This document shows, piece by piece, positions 1 to 7,398 of a stretch of DNA of 64,000 nucleotides. Location: assembly GCF_038066635.1 (NCBI RefSeq), contig NZ_JBBUTI010000007.1, positions 1-64,000 on the forward strand. The letters run 5' to 3'. This DNA comes from Ideonella margarita. Its GTDB lineage: Bacteria > Pseudomonadota > Gammaproteobacteria > Burkholderiales > Burkholderiaceae_C. A program made the translations under genes and the position numbers. Below the pieces are notes generated by a model that worked only from the letters and a program-made list of their open reading frames with translations, made no database searches and was not told the DNA's origin. Within the stretch, counting starts at the first letter, position 1. The number at the start of each line of letters is the position of its first letter.

Positions 1-69
1 GCGATGCTCCTGCACCAAGCGCACAGCGCGCTCGCGGACCTCAGGTGAGAACTTGTTCGACTTGTTCAT
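1..69 (-). CDS. IS3-family transposase OrfA, 5' end only (cut by window edge)
   Basis: Read on the minus strand from the ATG at 69, the 23 visible residues begin MNKSNKFSPEVRERAVRLVQ. This is the N-terminus of the helix-turn-helix OrfA of IS3-family elements, the DNA-binding subunit that is fused to OrfB by programmed frameshifting. The rest of the gene and OrfB should lie left of the window. The terminal inverted repeat of the element is about 22 bp upstream of the start codon, as expected. Whether the element is intact cannot be judged. Confidence 0.85.
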   Translation of the reverse strand, partial: MNKSNKFSPEVRERAVRLVQEHR

Positions 70-90
70 GGCTCCATCTTCTCAAGAGTT

Positions 91-119
91 GGAGCCTCCT
101 GAAAACCCGGGGCGCTTCA
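91..119. repeat. Terminal inverted repeat of the IS3-family element
   Basis: On the minus strand this reads TGAAGCGCCCCGGGTTTTCA followed by GGAGGCTCC. It matches the pattern of IS3-family ends in Burkholderiales, which start TGA and have a GCCCCGGG core. It sits just upstream of the OrfA start. The matching end is outside the window, so the exact boundary and any target duplication cannot be verified. The sequence between 120 and 303 shows no convincing gene and presumably is the DNA into which the IS jumped. Confidence 0.7.
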
Positions 120-303
120 ACTTGCGTCGTGTAGTCTTTGAGCTGGTGGCGCTTTGCAATGGTGCGCGTTTCGCCGACGAAGCAAGTTCCACTGTGGTCG
201 TTCTGAGACCCTTCGCGCGCCGAGTTGGCTGCTCCATAAGAATAACTAGCTCTAAAGTTGTCTGGCGGGTAACCTTGCTTGCACAAATCACCAAGGGAGA
301 GTC

Positions 304-1488
304 GTGAAAATCATTAGCACCAATGCCGAGCTTAGCAAACAGCTCAAACGACTCATCAAGCAGTACCCCAAGATTGCCATTGCTACGGCGTGGGCATCTG
401 CCGCGACCGATGTCTTCAAGGTCTTGGTCCAGAACGAAGGCAAGATTGTCCGTGCGGTCATCGGCACCCACTTTTACCAGACCCATCCGGATGTCCTTGA
501 TCAGTTCGTTGGCTCATCGAAGGTTCAATTCATACTTCAACCAGATGGTGTCTTTCATCCGAAGGTGTACGTCTTCTGGAGCGCTAAGGCCTGGGAGGTT
601 GTGATCGGCAGTCCGAACCTGACGGTCGGTGCTCTGACCAAAAATTCTGAACTGTCGGTGCTCATAAGCAGTGACGATGTACAGCCCGAACTCAAGCAGG
701 AATTTCTTGCGGTGATTAAGGGCTACTCGGAGGACGCAGCCACCATCAGTCAATCCGAGGCCAACAACTACCGTAGCCTGTGGAAACTCAAATCTCGCGA
801 CCTAACGAAGGTTGCCGACATCTTCGGTGACAAGAAGTCCAACAAGCCGGCAGTGCAATCTCGTGTGATGCCGCTGGACTGGGCCTCCTATCTCGAGGAG
901 GTGAAAAAAGATACGACACACGGATTCAAGGAACGGCTTGCCATGCTCAAGGCCGTACGAGAACAGTTTGACAAGTACGAGCACTTCAATGACATCCCCT
1001 TTGATGCCCGACGAGGTATCGCGGGGCTAGACAGTGAGACCATCCCGAACCCGAAATGGTTCGGGAGCATGACGGGAGCCGGTGTCTTCTATGGCCTCAT
1101 CAACAAGGGGCACGAAGCGTTTTCGTTGGCTCTTGATGAGATACCCAGTGTTGGGGAGGTGCGGAAGGAACATTACGACCGCTACATCGCTGAGTACAAG
1201 AAGGCCTATCCCAAGGGGCGTGATGGGCTTGGAACGGCCACGAGGCTGCTAGCCATGAAGCGTCCGGATGTCTTTCTATGCGTTGACTCCAAGAACTTGG
1301 ATATGCTGGCGAAGGATGTCGGTATGGTCAAGGCGGGGCTCGGGTATGAACGTTATTGGGGCGAGGTTGTGCTTCGCCTGATGGAGTCGCCGTGGTGGCA
1401 GTCGCCGGAGCCCACGAACGCCACCGAGAAAGCTGTTTGGAGGGCAAGAGCGGCAATGCTGGATGCGATCTTCTACGAAGAAGGTTGA
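304..1488 (+). CDS. Phospholipase-D-fold (single HKD motif) putative nuclease
   Basis: The 394-aa protein has a PLD-like N-terminal domain. His85 and Lys87 lie in a HPKVYVF segment, followed by IGSPNLTVGAL (Gly102, Ser103, Asn105) and a Glu at about 116: an HxK-x(14)-GSxN arrangement. Single-HKD proteins of this kind, such as the BfiI class, dimerise to form one nuclease site. Residues 150-394 match no domain I can name; they contain many Trp, Lys and Asp residues. The start is GTG, preceded by GGGAGA 4 nt upstream. The stop is 2 nt before the next start, so the two genes form a unit. Codon use is less G/C-rich than the chromosome. I infer a defence or restriction role from the fold and island context only; phosphodiesterase activity on another substrate is possible. 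Confidence 0.8.
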   Translation: MKIISTNAELSKQLKRLIKQYPKIAIATAWASAATDVFKVLVQNEGKIVRAVIGTHFYQTHPDVLDQFVGSSKVQFILQPDGVFHPKVYVFWSAKAWEVVIGSPNLTVGALTKNSELSVLISSDDVQPELKQEFLAVIKGYSEDAATISQSEANNYRSLWKLKSRDLTKVADIFGDKKSNKPAVQSRVMPLDWASYLEEVKKDTTHGFKERLAMLKAVREQFDKYEHFNDIPFDARRGIAGLDSETIPNPKWFGSMTGAGVFYGLINKGHEAFSLALDEIPSVGEVRKEHYDRYIAEYKKAYPKGRDGLGTATRLLAMKRPDVFLCVDSKNLDMLAKDVGMVKAGLGYERYWGEVVLRLMESPWWQSPEPTNATEKAVWRARAAMLDAIFYEEG

Positions 1489-1490
1489 CG

Positions 1491-1922
1491 ATGAACCTAG
1501 CCTACAAGCACATCTCATATGCGGCGTTGAACTCGCCGCAAAAGGAGACCTACAACTTCCACAGGATCGCTGCCCGACTGGCCGACTTTGGTTTCAACTG
1601 CATACCTCTTAACGATGACTGGCTGGGAGCGGACTTCCTGGCCAGTCACGTTGACGGCAAGACGTTCCTGAAGGTGTAGCAAAAGTCGCGATTCACTCTG
1701 GATCGGAAGTACGAGGGCAAAGATCTCCACATCGCCTTCAGACATGGGGATGATGTATATCTCTACCCGCACGACTTAGTGATGACCAGGATGGTCAATT
1801 GGGGCACTGCTGCCGGTCGCTTCGTGCACACAGCCTCGTGGGCCAAGGGTGCGTACAGCTGGGGGAGTCTTTCCGCAGAGCACCTGAAGCTGCTGGAGCC
1901 TTACAAATTCGTCGCTCCCTGA
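1491..1922 (+). pseudogene. Small putative nuclease gene interrupted by an in-frame amber codon
   Basis: The frame opened by ATG 1491 runs 62 codons to TAG at 1677-1679, then continues in the same frame without another stop to TGA at 1920-1922, 144 codons in all. Both halves have coherent protein-like composition, so a single nonsense change in one gene is the simplest reading. The region before the stop has a DDWLGADF segment (Asp48), and the TAG sits between LKV and QK. If the codon was CAG, the sequence would be D48...Q63-x-K65, the spacing of a PD-(D/E)XK-type active site with Gln in place of Glu. The gene follows the PLD-fold gene by 2 nt. The family assignment is tentative. Readthrough or amber suppression would restore a full product. 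Confidence 0.65.
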
Positions 1923-2777
1923 CGCCCCCCCCTTGAAGCGCTGTCTCCGCCTGCCGTGGCGATGTTGCCGCCTCGTGTTGCCTTCGGCAGGACCTGGGTC
2001 CGCCGGGGAGCAGATCCAGTGGAACTATGGATCCGGCGGCTGGCGAAGGGCAGGTGATGCCGTGAATATGGTCCCTCCTCCGCTTTCCTATGCAGTGCAG
2101 TTGTCGAACCTGCTGCCCATGTTGGCCAGATCTCGAAAGCCGGCGCGAAGGCGAGGTAATTCGTCGGGTAGTGGGTGCCCGGTGGGTGCAAGCAAAAAAT
2201 CGCGCTGGGAGCGTTCTATGGGTTCAGAAAGGGGTGTTGCGGGCTGGCTGAACTCTCGCCGGCTTTGGGCAGATCGTGCGGATGTGTCTTCAATGACTTC
2301 GCCCGACATGAACATCTAGTTCGGGCTTGTAAGCGTATCCCTGGACCTGGAGTCCATTTGATGCGGCACGCCCGGCTCCGCCGGGCCCCATAGTCATAGA
2401 GACCAGCTGCTCTCAGGGCAAGACCCCTCTTAAAGACAAGTCGGCCTTGTCCCCTTCAAGTCGCTTCCGGGCTCTGCCCGGCGCGAAGCGGCCGGGCACA
2501 GACCTTTTTTGTTGTTAGCTGCAGCCCACTTCTTCCGGGATCTCCTCCTGTTGACTCTAAGAAAGCGGCCCCTAATCCACCAAATCACGTAAGGACGCGA
2601 AGCGTCCTAGGCCGCGCAGCGGCCCATGGTTATCTTCGTTCTATGCTCTACCGTCTGTGGTCTATGATCTATGTCGGGAAAACGGCCCAGGCCCGAGTCG
2701 CTAACTGTTTGATCGGGAAAGAAAAAATCCAGTCGACAGCCCTTGCTGACACAGCAGCGACACCGGCACCTAAGTCG
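1923..2777. other. 855 bp without a supportable gene; contains mini-hairpins
   Basis: Short open frames occur on both strands, but none has a convincing start, codon bias or recognisable product. The segment is GC-rich in patches and holds four 15-nt hairpins. The second is followed within 35 nt by a run of six T (2505-2510), which could end transcription. Three copies of a CTATG motif lie at about 2642-2672. It may be a decayed gene region or a structured transfer or regulatory region of the island. Confidence 0.5.
2371..2624. repeat. Four 6-bp-stem, 3-nt-loop hairpins in 254 bp
   Basis: The four are CCCGGC-TCC-GCCGGG (2371-2385), CCGGGC-TCT-GCCCGG (2467-2481), GGACGC-GAA-GCGTCC (2593-2607) and GGCCGC-GCA-GCGGCC (2610-2624). 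All are exactly 15 nt with perfect 6-bp stems. The last two are only 2 nt apart. The shared architecture but differing sequence suggests structural rather than sequence-specific function. Such structures are known in transfer origins, replication leading regions and intergenic mini-repeats. Function is not determinable here. Confidence 0.6.
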
Positions 2778-3716
2778 TCATGCGGCAGCGCGAACGGTTG
2801 ACTTTCCGGTCGCGAGGCGCTTTTCCGCTGCAGTTGCTTGCCTAGCAAAAACTGCGGCGGTCGGCGGGCTGTCCAGGCCGAGGCACAGCGCAAATGCCTT
2901 GGCGCGGGCGGTGGCCGAATGGACACCGATAGTTGACTTCACCCACCAGTGGGTCACGTCGAGTTGGATCAGATCAGCGGCGTTTGGGCGACCTCTGTGC
3001 ACGGTCGTAAGCCTTTGACGGATAACCGGCTCCTGCTTTCGCAAATCGAAGAGTCGTTTACGTGTAGCCGTCGCTTGGAGCGATGCCAGCTCCCAGGCGG
3101 AGAGCTCGTCGAGCGAAAGCCACTGGGTGACCTTGATCTCGGTTTTGACCAGCGAGAGAGCAAAGTCGCAAGCCAGGTCCCAGTCGAAGTTTTCGTCGGT
3201 GAGCAGCGTTGCGAACTGAGTTTGGCCGATTGGGAAACGGAAGCCGGTGCAGTGGAGCCAGTGGAGGTCGATAACTTGTCTGTCCAAAGAGTACAGAGCC
3301 TCCTCCCGCGTGACTGGAATCTTCGCGGGTCTGAGTGCCGGCCTGCGGTACAAGGGAGCGACTTTGCCCTGCAGGTTAAGCGTCACTTGCCCGCTGAGCC
3401 AGTCCTCGCGGTATTTGCTGTAGCCGGTAAGCGATCCGTGCAGTGCTTTGGCGACGATTGTCAGCTTGCCAACGGCGTCGACTTCATCGATGTCCTCGTC
3501 GTCGATACCGTCCAAGTACGGCCATGCGTAGGTTGCCGGATCCACGGTGTGAGCCGCTTTGCGACCCGGGTGCGACGGCCCTGGCCTGAGGGCCACAGAT
3601 CGGCGCGGTGTTGCGCTCGTGGGTGTTGCAGGTGCCGGGGGCCCGTCGCCGAGCCCCATCTCTGCGAGGATGGCATCGACGTCAGCGTCGGATGGTTGTT
3701 CAGTTGTGATGTGCAT
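2778..3716 (-). CDS. Unrecognised 312-aa island protein
   Basis: I do not recognise this protein. The N-terminal 60 residues are Pro/Thr/Ala-rich and probably disordered. A central acidic stretch (DGIDDEDIDEVDAVG, about residues 69-83) follows. The rest is globular, alpha-helical in character, with several Trp residues (LHWLHCTG, KVTQWLSL, THWWVKS), ending in a basic tail. ATG is preceded by AAAGG 8 nt upstream. The minus-strand frame is preferred over the overlapping plus-strand frame because its composition is that of a normal soluble protein while the plus frame is Cys/Arg/Val-rich nonsense. No enzyme motif is seen. A replication, partition or regulatory role for the mobile element is possible but unsupported. 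Confidence 0.6.
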   Translation of the reverse strand: MHITTEQPSDADVDAILAEMGLGDGPPAPATPTSATPRRSVALRPGPSHPGRKAAHTVDPATYAWPYLDGIDDEDIDEVDAVGKLTIVAKALHGSLTGYSKYREDWLSGQVTLNLQGKVAPLYRRPALRPAKIPVTREEALYSLDRQVIDLHWLHCTGFRFPIGQTQFATLLTDENFDWDLACDFALSLVKTEIKVTQWLSLDELSAWELASLQATATRKRLFDLRKQEPVIRQRLTTVHRGRPNAADLIQLDVTHWWVKSTIGVHSATARAKAFALCLGLDSPPTAAVFARQATAAEKRLATGKSTVRAAA

Positions 3717-4665
3717 GTGTTGCCTTTACGTGTTGGTAAGGGCTCGACATCAAGGCACCGCGACTGATACGACTGCTGCACAGTGTTCGCCATGGCTGTA
3801 CGCCGGGTGTGCGTCTCTGGCAGACACGTGGCAGCAGAAAAGTGGCCGGACACGCTCTCGAGTGCGGTCATTGTGTGGTGGGTCATGTTGATCGTTTTGT
3901 GTCTTCTCGGCTGGGGACCGTCACGGGTGACTGAACGACAGGGCTCCCAGTCTCACAACACATGATAGTCAGCCGACGCCAGCGCTGACGAGAAATCGTT
4001 TAGACGGCGTAGGTGCGTGCCTACGAGCCAGCGCGTAGGGGCCTACTTCCTGCCTTTTTGTGGGCTAGATGAGGGTGCTGGGCCTCTCAGTGGCCCCGCT
4101 GCGGATTTGCGACCTGCTTTGGACTGCTTGAGGCCGACACATTCCATGTTGAGTAGCGTCAGCCGCTATTCGGCGTACTGAGAGGGCGGCCGCCGCTGCC
4201 GACGGCGGTTTCCTGTTCGGCCTGCTCCGGTCCTGGTCGCGAGCATCGTGCTCAAGTACGGAGGTCGGTGTTACTGACCTCCTTTGTCTCAATTCGCAGC
4301 GAGAGAGCGTTAAGGATCCTCATGTTCGACAAGCACAAGTCCAATCGCTTGCTGCGCTGAAGTTCGGTCTGAGACGTGCATGTGATGACATGCCGTTTGC
4401 ACATCCCCAAGGCAGTGGATCTGGCGCGGCGGGGACGCTTCAACGAGCCCACCGCAGAACATTCGGCATGCGGAGTAGGCGCGACACCTGCTTAGGGGCC
4501 GTATCCAGAGGGAGGTGGTTTGTACCCAGCGAAGTCGCTGTGATCGCGTAGGCGCGGATCGCGGCCCTCGCGCCGGTGGTTTGCGGGCGGGCTCCTCAGT
4601 GCCGGCTACAAATGCGTGGTACAAAAGGGGTCAGTTAACCGCAGTGCCCCTCCGGCCGGAGATGT
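3717..4665. other. About 950 bp of island DNA without a supportable gene
   Basis: Only short frames with poor composition are present. The stretch holds two GTAGG..CCTAC palindromes and ends at the tRNA-Gly-derived repeat. A GCGGGCG at 4583-4589 could pair with CGCCCGC at 4681-4687, but the sequence between them does not make a tRNA. It appears to be the non-coding border of the island. Confidence 0.5.
4009..4046. repeat. Two tandem GTAGG..CCTAC palindromes
   Basis: GTAGG-TGCGTG-CCTAC spans 4009-4024 and GTAGG-GG-CCTAC spans 4035-4046, their left arms 26 bp apart. Identical arms with different spacers suggest binding sites for a dimeric protein, for example an excisionase, recombinase accessory factor or repressor near the island end. 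They lie about 290 bp upstream of the unrecognised minus-strand gene's start and about 620 bp from the attachment repeat. Confidence 0.5.
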
Positions 4666-4691
4666 GGGTTCGATTCCCTTCGCCCGCTCCA
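4666..4691 (+). other. Attachment-site repeat: 3' end of tRNA-Gly
   Basis: The sequence from 4666 contains GGTTCGATTCCC and ends CGCCCGCTCCA, which is the T-loop, 3' acceptor strand and CCA end of a bacterial tRNA-Gly with a GCGGGCG acceptor. Left of 4666 the match stops. The base pairs that should complete the T stem include a T-T mismatch (GTGGG against CCCTT), and no D or anticodon arm is present, so this is not a functional tRNA. It is best read as one direct-repeat end (attL or attR) created by site-specific integration. The intact tRNA-Gly should flank the other end of the island. Confidence 0.8.
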
Positions 4692-4725
4692 CAACACCGC
4701 AAACGCTCCGCCGCGGAGCTCGTCG

Positions 4726-4748
4726 AAAGGCCCTTCCGGGCCTTTTTT
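4726..4748 (+). terminator. Intrinsic terminator, probably that of the original tRNA-Gly gene
   Basis: AAAGGCCC (4726-4733), loop TTCC and GGGCCTTT (4738-4745) form a perfect 8-bp stem within a run of six T (4743-4748). It lies 35 nt past the CCA of the tRNA fragment, where a tRNA transcript terminator is expected. Confidence 0.85.
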
Positions 4749-4870
4749 CATTGCTGCACGGCTTTGAGCGACCGCCACGCCGCCCACTGGCTTGGTGTTT
4801 TCAGGCAGAGGCGAGCGGGCGTGCTTCGTGCATGATGGCCTGAAGTGATATTCAAGAGTTTTCCTGCCCC

Positions 4871-5809
4871 ATGACCAGCCCGTTCCAGGTCCTTTGTCTT
4901 TCACCGCGGGTGCCCGATCTGGTCACGTCCGCATTTGGCCCCTACGTGGTGCACGGCGCGTCTTCGCTGGAAGAGCTGGCCACGCAGATGCACAGCCAGC
5001 GCTTCGACGTGATCCTGGTGGACCTGAAGCTGGCGGGCGGGCTGGAGAAGCTCGCACACTGGTCGGCCTTGCCGCGGGCGGTGCTTGAATCGGCGCTGGT
5101 GGTGGCTGCGCCTGAGCCCAGCCTGCCCACCTGCCTGCGCTTGCTGCACCTGGGCGCCCGCGAGGTCTTGTCGGCCCGCGATGTGGCGGCCGATGTGGGT
5201 GGCGACATGCTTGGCCGCGCGCTGCGCCTGGTGATCGAGCGCAAGAAGCAGGACGACAACGCGCGCCGCGCCTACAGCATCGACCTGACCACCGGCCTGC
5301 CCAACCATCAGCAGTTGCTGGAACACATGAACCACCTGCTGGCGCTGCGTGAGCGTGAGCCGGCAGCGATGGCCCTGATCGTGCTGCACCTGGACGGCTT
5401 CCGCGCCGTCGAGGCCTCACTCGGGGCGGAAGCCGCCAATGTGCTGCGCCGCAAGGCGGCCGTGCGCCTTCGCTCGTCGCTGCGGGCCAGTGACGTGGTG
5501 GCCTCGCTCGGGCCCGACATGTTCGGCGTGCTGCTGGCCTGGATCGACGCCAGCGATGACGCCGAGCATGTGGCCGTCAAGCTCACCAAGGCCGTGCAGC
5601 AGCCCTTCAGCGTGGCCGGGCAGCCGCTGCCGGTGCGCGCCCATGCGGGCGTGGGCCGCTACCCGGTGCACGGCAAGGAAGCCAAGGCGCTGCTGGACCG
5701 GGCCGTGGCCCAGGCCGCGGGCACCGAGGGCGGCGGTGTGGGCCACCGCCTGGGTGCGGCGGCGGCTGCGAATGACGACTCTTCGGCCACCGAGCCCGGC
5801 GGACGCTGA
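4871..5809 (+). CDS. Receiver-like / degenerate GGDEF domain protein
   Basis: The 312-aa protein has a receiver-like N-terminal part (RFDVILVDLK, Asp51) and a GGDEF-fold domain from about residue 138 (DLTTGLPN at 139-146, a typical GGDEF-domain opening). The signature loop reads LGPDMF at 213-218 instead of GGDEF, so both glycines and the metal-binding pair are altered. Diguanylate cyclase activity is therefore unlikely; a GTP- or c-di-GMP-sensing or purely structural role is possible. There is no EAL domain. The last 30 residues are low-complexity. It stands alone, between the tRNA terminator and a strong bidirectional terminator, and is the first chromosomal gene after the island. Confidence 0.8.
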   Translation: MTSPFQVLCLSPRVPDLVTSAFGPYVVHGASSLEELATQMHSQRFDVILVDLKLAGGLEKLAHWSALPRAVLESALVVAAPEPSLPTCLRLLHLGAREVLSARDVAADVGGDMLGRALRLVIERKKQDDNARRAYSIDLTTGLPNHQQLLEHMNHLLALREREPAAMALIVLHLDGFRAVEASLGAEAANVLRRKAAVRLRSSLRASDVVASLGPDMFGVLLAWIDASDDAEHVAVKLTKAVQQPFSVAGQPLPVRAHAGVGRYPVHGKEAKALLDRAVAQAAGTEGGGVGHRLGAAAAANDDSSATEPGGR

Positions 5810-5830
5810 TCAATCTGGCACCAGCAATAA

Positions 5831-5857
5831 AAAAGGCCCGCATGAAGCGGGCCTTTT
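5831..5857. terminator. Bidirectional intrinsic terminator
   Basis: AAAAGGCCCGC (5831-5841), loop ATGAA and GCGGGCCTTTT (5847-5857) form a perfect 11-bp stem with A and T runs on both sides. It serves the convergent GGDEF-like gene and gabD. Confidence 0.9.
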
Positions 5858-5879
5858 GCTTGGCGGAGCGCGCCCCGAA

Positions 5880-7358
5880 TCACTTCAGGATGTCGCCCAG
5901 GCACAGGTACTTGATCTCGACGTAGTCGTCCATGCCCTGGTGCGCGCCTTCACGCCCCAGGCCCGACTGCTTCACGCCGCCAAACGGCACTTCGGCGGTA
6001 GAGATCAAACCGGTGTTGATGCCCACCATGCCGTACTCCAGCGCTTCACCCACCCGGAAGATCCGGCCGATGTCGCGGCTGTAGAAGTAGCTCGCCAGGC
6101 CAAACTCGGTGGCATTCGCCAGTTCGACGGCTTCGGCTTCGGTTTCGAAACGCAGGATCGGCGCCACCGGGCCGAAGGTTTCTTCCTTCGAGCACAGCAT
6201 GTCCGGCGTCACGTTGGCCAGCACCGTGGGCGTGAAGAAGCGGTCACCCTGACGCTCGCCACCGGCCACCAGCGTGGCGCCCTTGGCCAGCGCGTCAGCC
6301 ACGTGCGATTCCACCTTGGCAATCGCGGCGTCGTCGATCATCGGGCCCTGGTTCACGCCCGCCTCGAAGCCGTTGCCCACCTTGATGCCACGCGCCTTCT
6401 CGGCGAGCTTTTCCACGAAGCGGTCGTACACGCCGGCCTGCACGTAGAAGCGGTTGGCACACACGCAGGTCTGACCGGCATTGCGGTACTTGCTGACCAT
6501 CGCGCCTTCCACGGCTGAATCCAGATCAGCGTCGTCGAAGACGATGAACGGCGCATTGCCGCCCAGCTCCAGGGCCAGCTTCTTGATGGTCGGGGCGCAC
6601 TGGGCGCTGAGGATGCGGCCGACTTCGGTGCTGCCGGTGAACGACAGGTGGCGCACGATGTCGCTGGTGCACAGCACCTTGCCGATGTCGATCGAGTTGT
6701 CGCTGTCGGCGGTCAGCACGTTCAGCACGCCGGCGGGCATGCCGGCGCGTTGTGCCAGCTCGGCCACGGCGAGTGCCGACAGCGGCGTCTGCTCAGCCGG
6801 CTTGATCACCACCGGGCAGCCGGCAGCCAGCGCCGGGGCCACCTTGCGGGTGATCATGGCGATCGGGAAGTTCCACGGCGTGATGGCCGCGCACACACCG
6901 ATCGGCTGCTTGATGACGACGTAACGCTTGTTGTTGTCGGTGGTCGGGATGGTTTCACCGTAGATGCGCTTGGCTTCTTCGGCGAACCACTCCAGGAAGC
7001 TGGCGCCGTAGCCCACTTCGCCACGTGCTTCCGACAGCGGCTTGCCTTGCTCGGCGGTCATGATGCGGGCCAGGTCGTCTGCATTCGCATGCAGCAGCTG
7101 GAACCACTTCATCAGGATGGCGCCACGCTCCTTCGCGGTCTTGGCGCGCCAGGCCGGCCAGGCCTTGTTGGCCGCCACGATGGCGTGGTGGGCCGACTCG
7201 GCGCCGTGGTTGGCCACATCGGCCAGCTTCAGGCCGGTGGCCGGGTCGGTGACGTCGAAGCGGCTGCTGTGGCTGACCCACTCGCCGTTGATCAGCGCGT
7301 CGGTCTTGAGCAGGCTGGGGTCATTCAGCGTGGCCAGGGGTGAGGTGGACAGGTCCAT
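5880..7358 (-). CDS. gabD: Succinate-semialdehyde dehydrogenase (NADP+)
   Basis: The enzyme oxidises succinic semialdehyde to succinate, the second step of GABA degradation. The 492-aa length is normal for cytoplasmic GabD. Aldehyde dehydrogenase signatures are clear: general base Glu264 in LELGGNAPF, catalytic Cys298 in NAGQTCVC, and the cofactor loop FTGSTEVG at 240-247. ATG is preceded by AAGGAG at proper spacing. It lies 40 nt downstream of gabT and is probably co-transcribed with it. Other ALDHs of the GabD/SSADH branch (glutarate semialdehyde) are possible substrates, but pairing with gabT supports this call. Confidence 0.93.
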   Translation of the reverse strand: MDLSTSPLATLNDPSLLKTDALINGEWVSHSSRFDVTDPATGLKLADVANHGAESAHHAIVAANKAWPAWRAKTAKERGAILMKWFQLLHANADDLARIMTAEQGKPLSEARGEVGYGASFLEWFAEEAKRIYGETIPTTDNNKRYVVIKQPIGVCAAITPWNFPIAMITRKVAPALAAGCPVVIKPAEQTPLSALAVAELAQRAGMPAGVLNVLTADSDNSIDIGKVLCTSDIVRHLSFTGSTEVGRILSAQCAPTIKKLALELGGNAPFIVFDDADLDSAVEGAMVSKYRNAGQTCVCANRFYVQAGVYDRFVEKLAEKARGIKVGNGFEAGVNQGPMIDDAAIAKVESHVADALAKGATLVAGGERQGDRFFTPTVLANVTPDMLCSKEETFGPVAPILRFETEAEAVELANATEFGLASYFYSRDIGRIFRVGEALEYGMVGINTGLISTAEVPFGGVKQSGLGREGAHQGMDDYVEIKYLCLGDILK

Positions 7359-7398
7359 GCAATCTCCTTGAATCAGGCAACTCTACCTTGGGCGCGCT

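Larger units (their letters stand above)
1..4691. mobile_element. End of a genomic island integrated at a tRNA-Gly gene
   Basis: This segment differs from everything to its right: lower G+C, many non-coding stretches, an IS3-type transposase end, a nuclease gene with a broken partner, and an unrecognised gene. It stops at a 26-nt sequence identical to the 3' end expected of a tRNA-Gly gene, which is followed at once by an intrinsic terminator and ordinary high-GC chromosomal genes. Tyrosine-recombinase islands and ICEs typically integrate at such 3' ends and leave this kind of repeat. No integrase is visible, so this should be the end away from the integrase. The other end lies left of the window, and the extent of the island is unknown. 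Confidence 0.75.

Noticed and set aside
2949..3767. 272-codon plus-strand frame opposite the 312-aa island gene
   Set aside because: Its composition is Cys/Arg/Val-rich, without a domain or good ribosome-binding site; the minus-strand frame looks like a real protein.
4583..4691. Complete tRNA-Gly gene
   Set aside because: GCGGGCG at 4583 can pair with CGCCCGC at 4681, but the distance is about 109 nt and the D arm, anticodon arm and T-stem pairing are missing. Only the 3' end is tRNA-derived.
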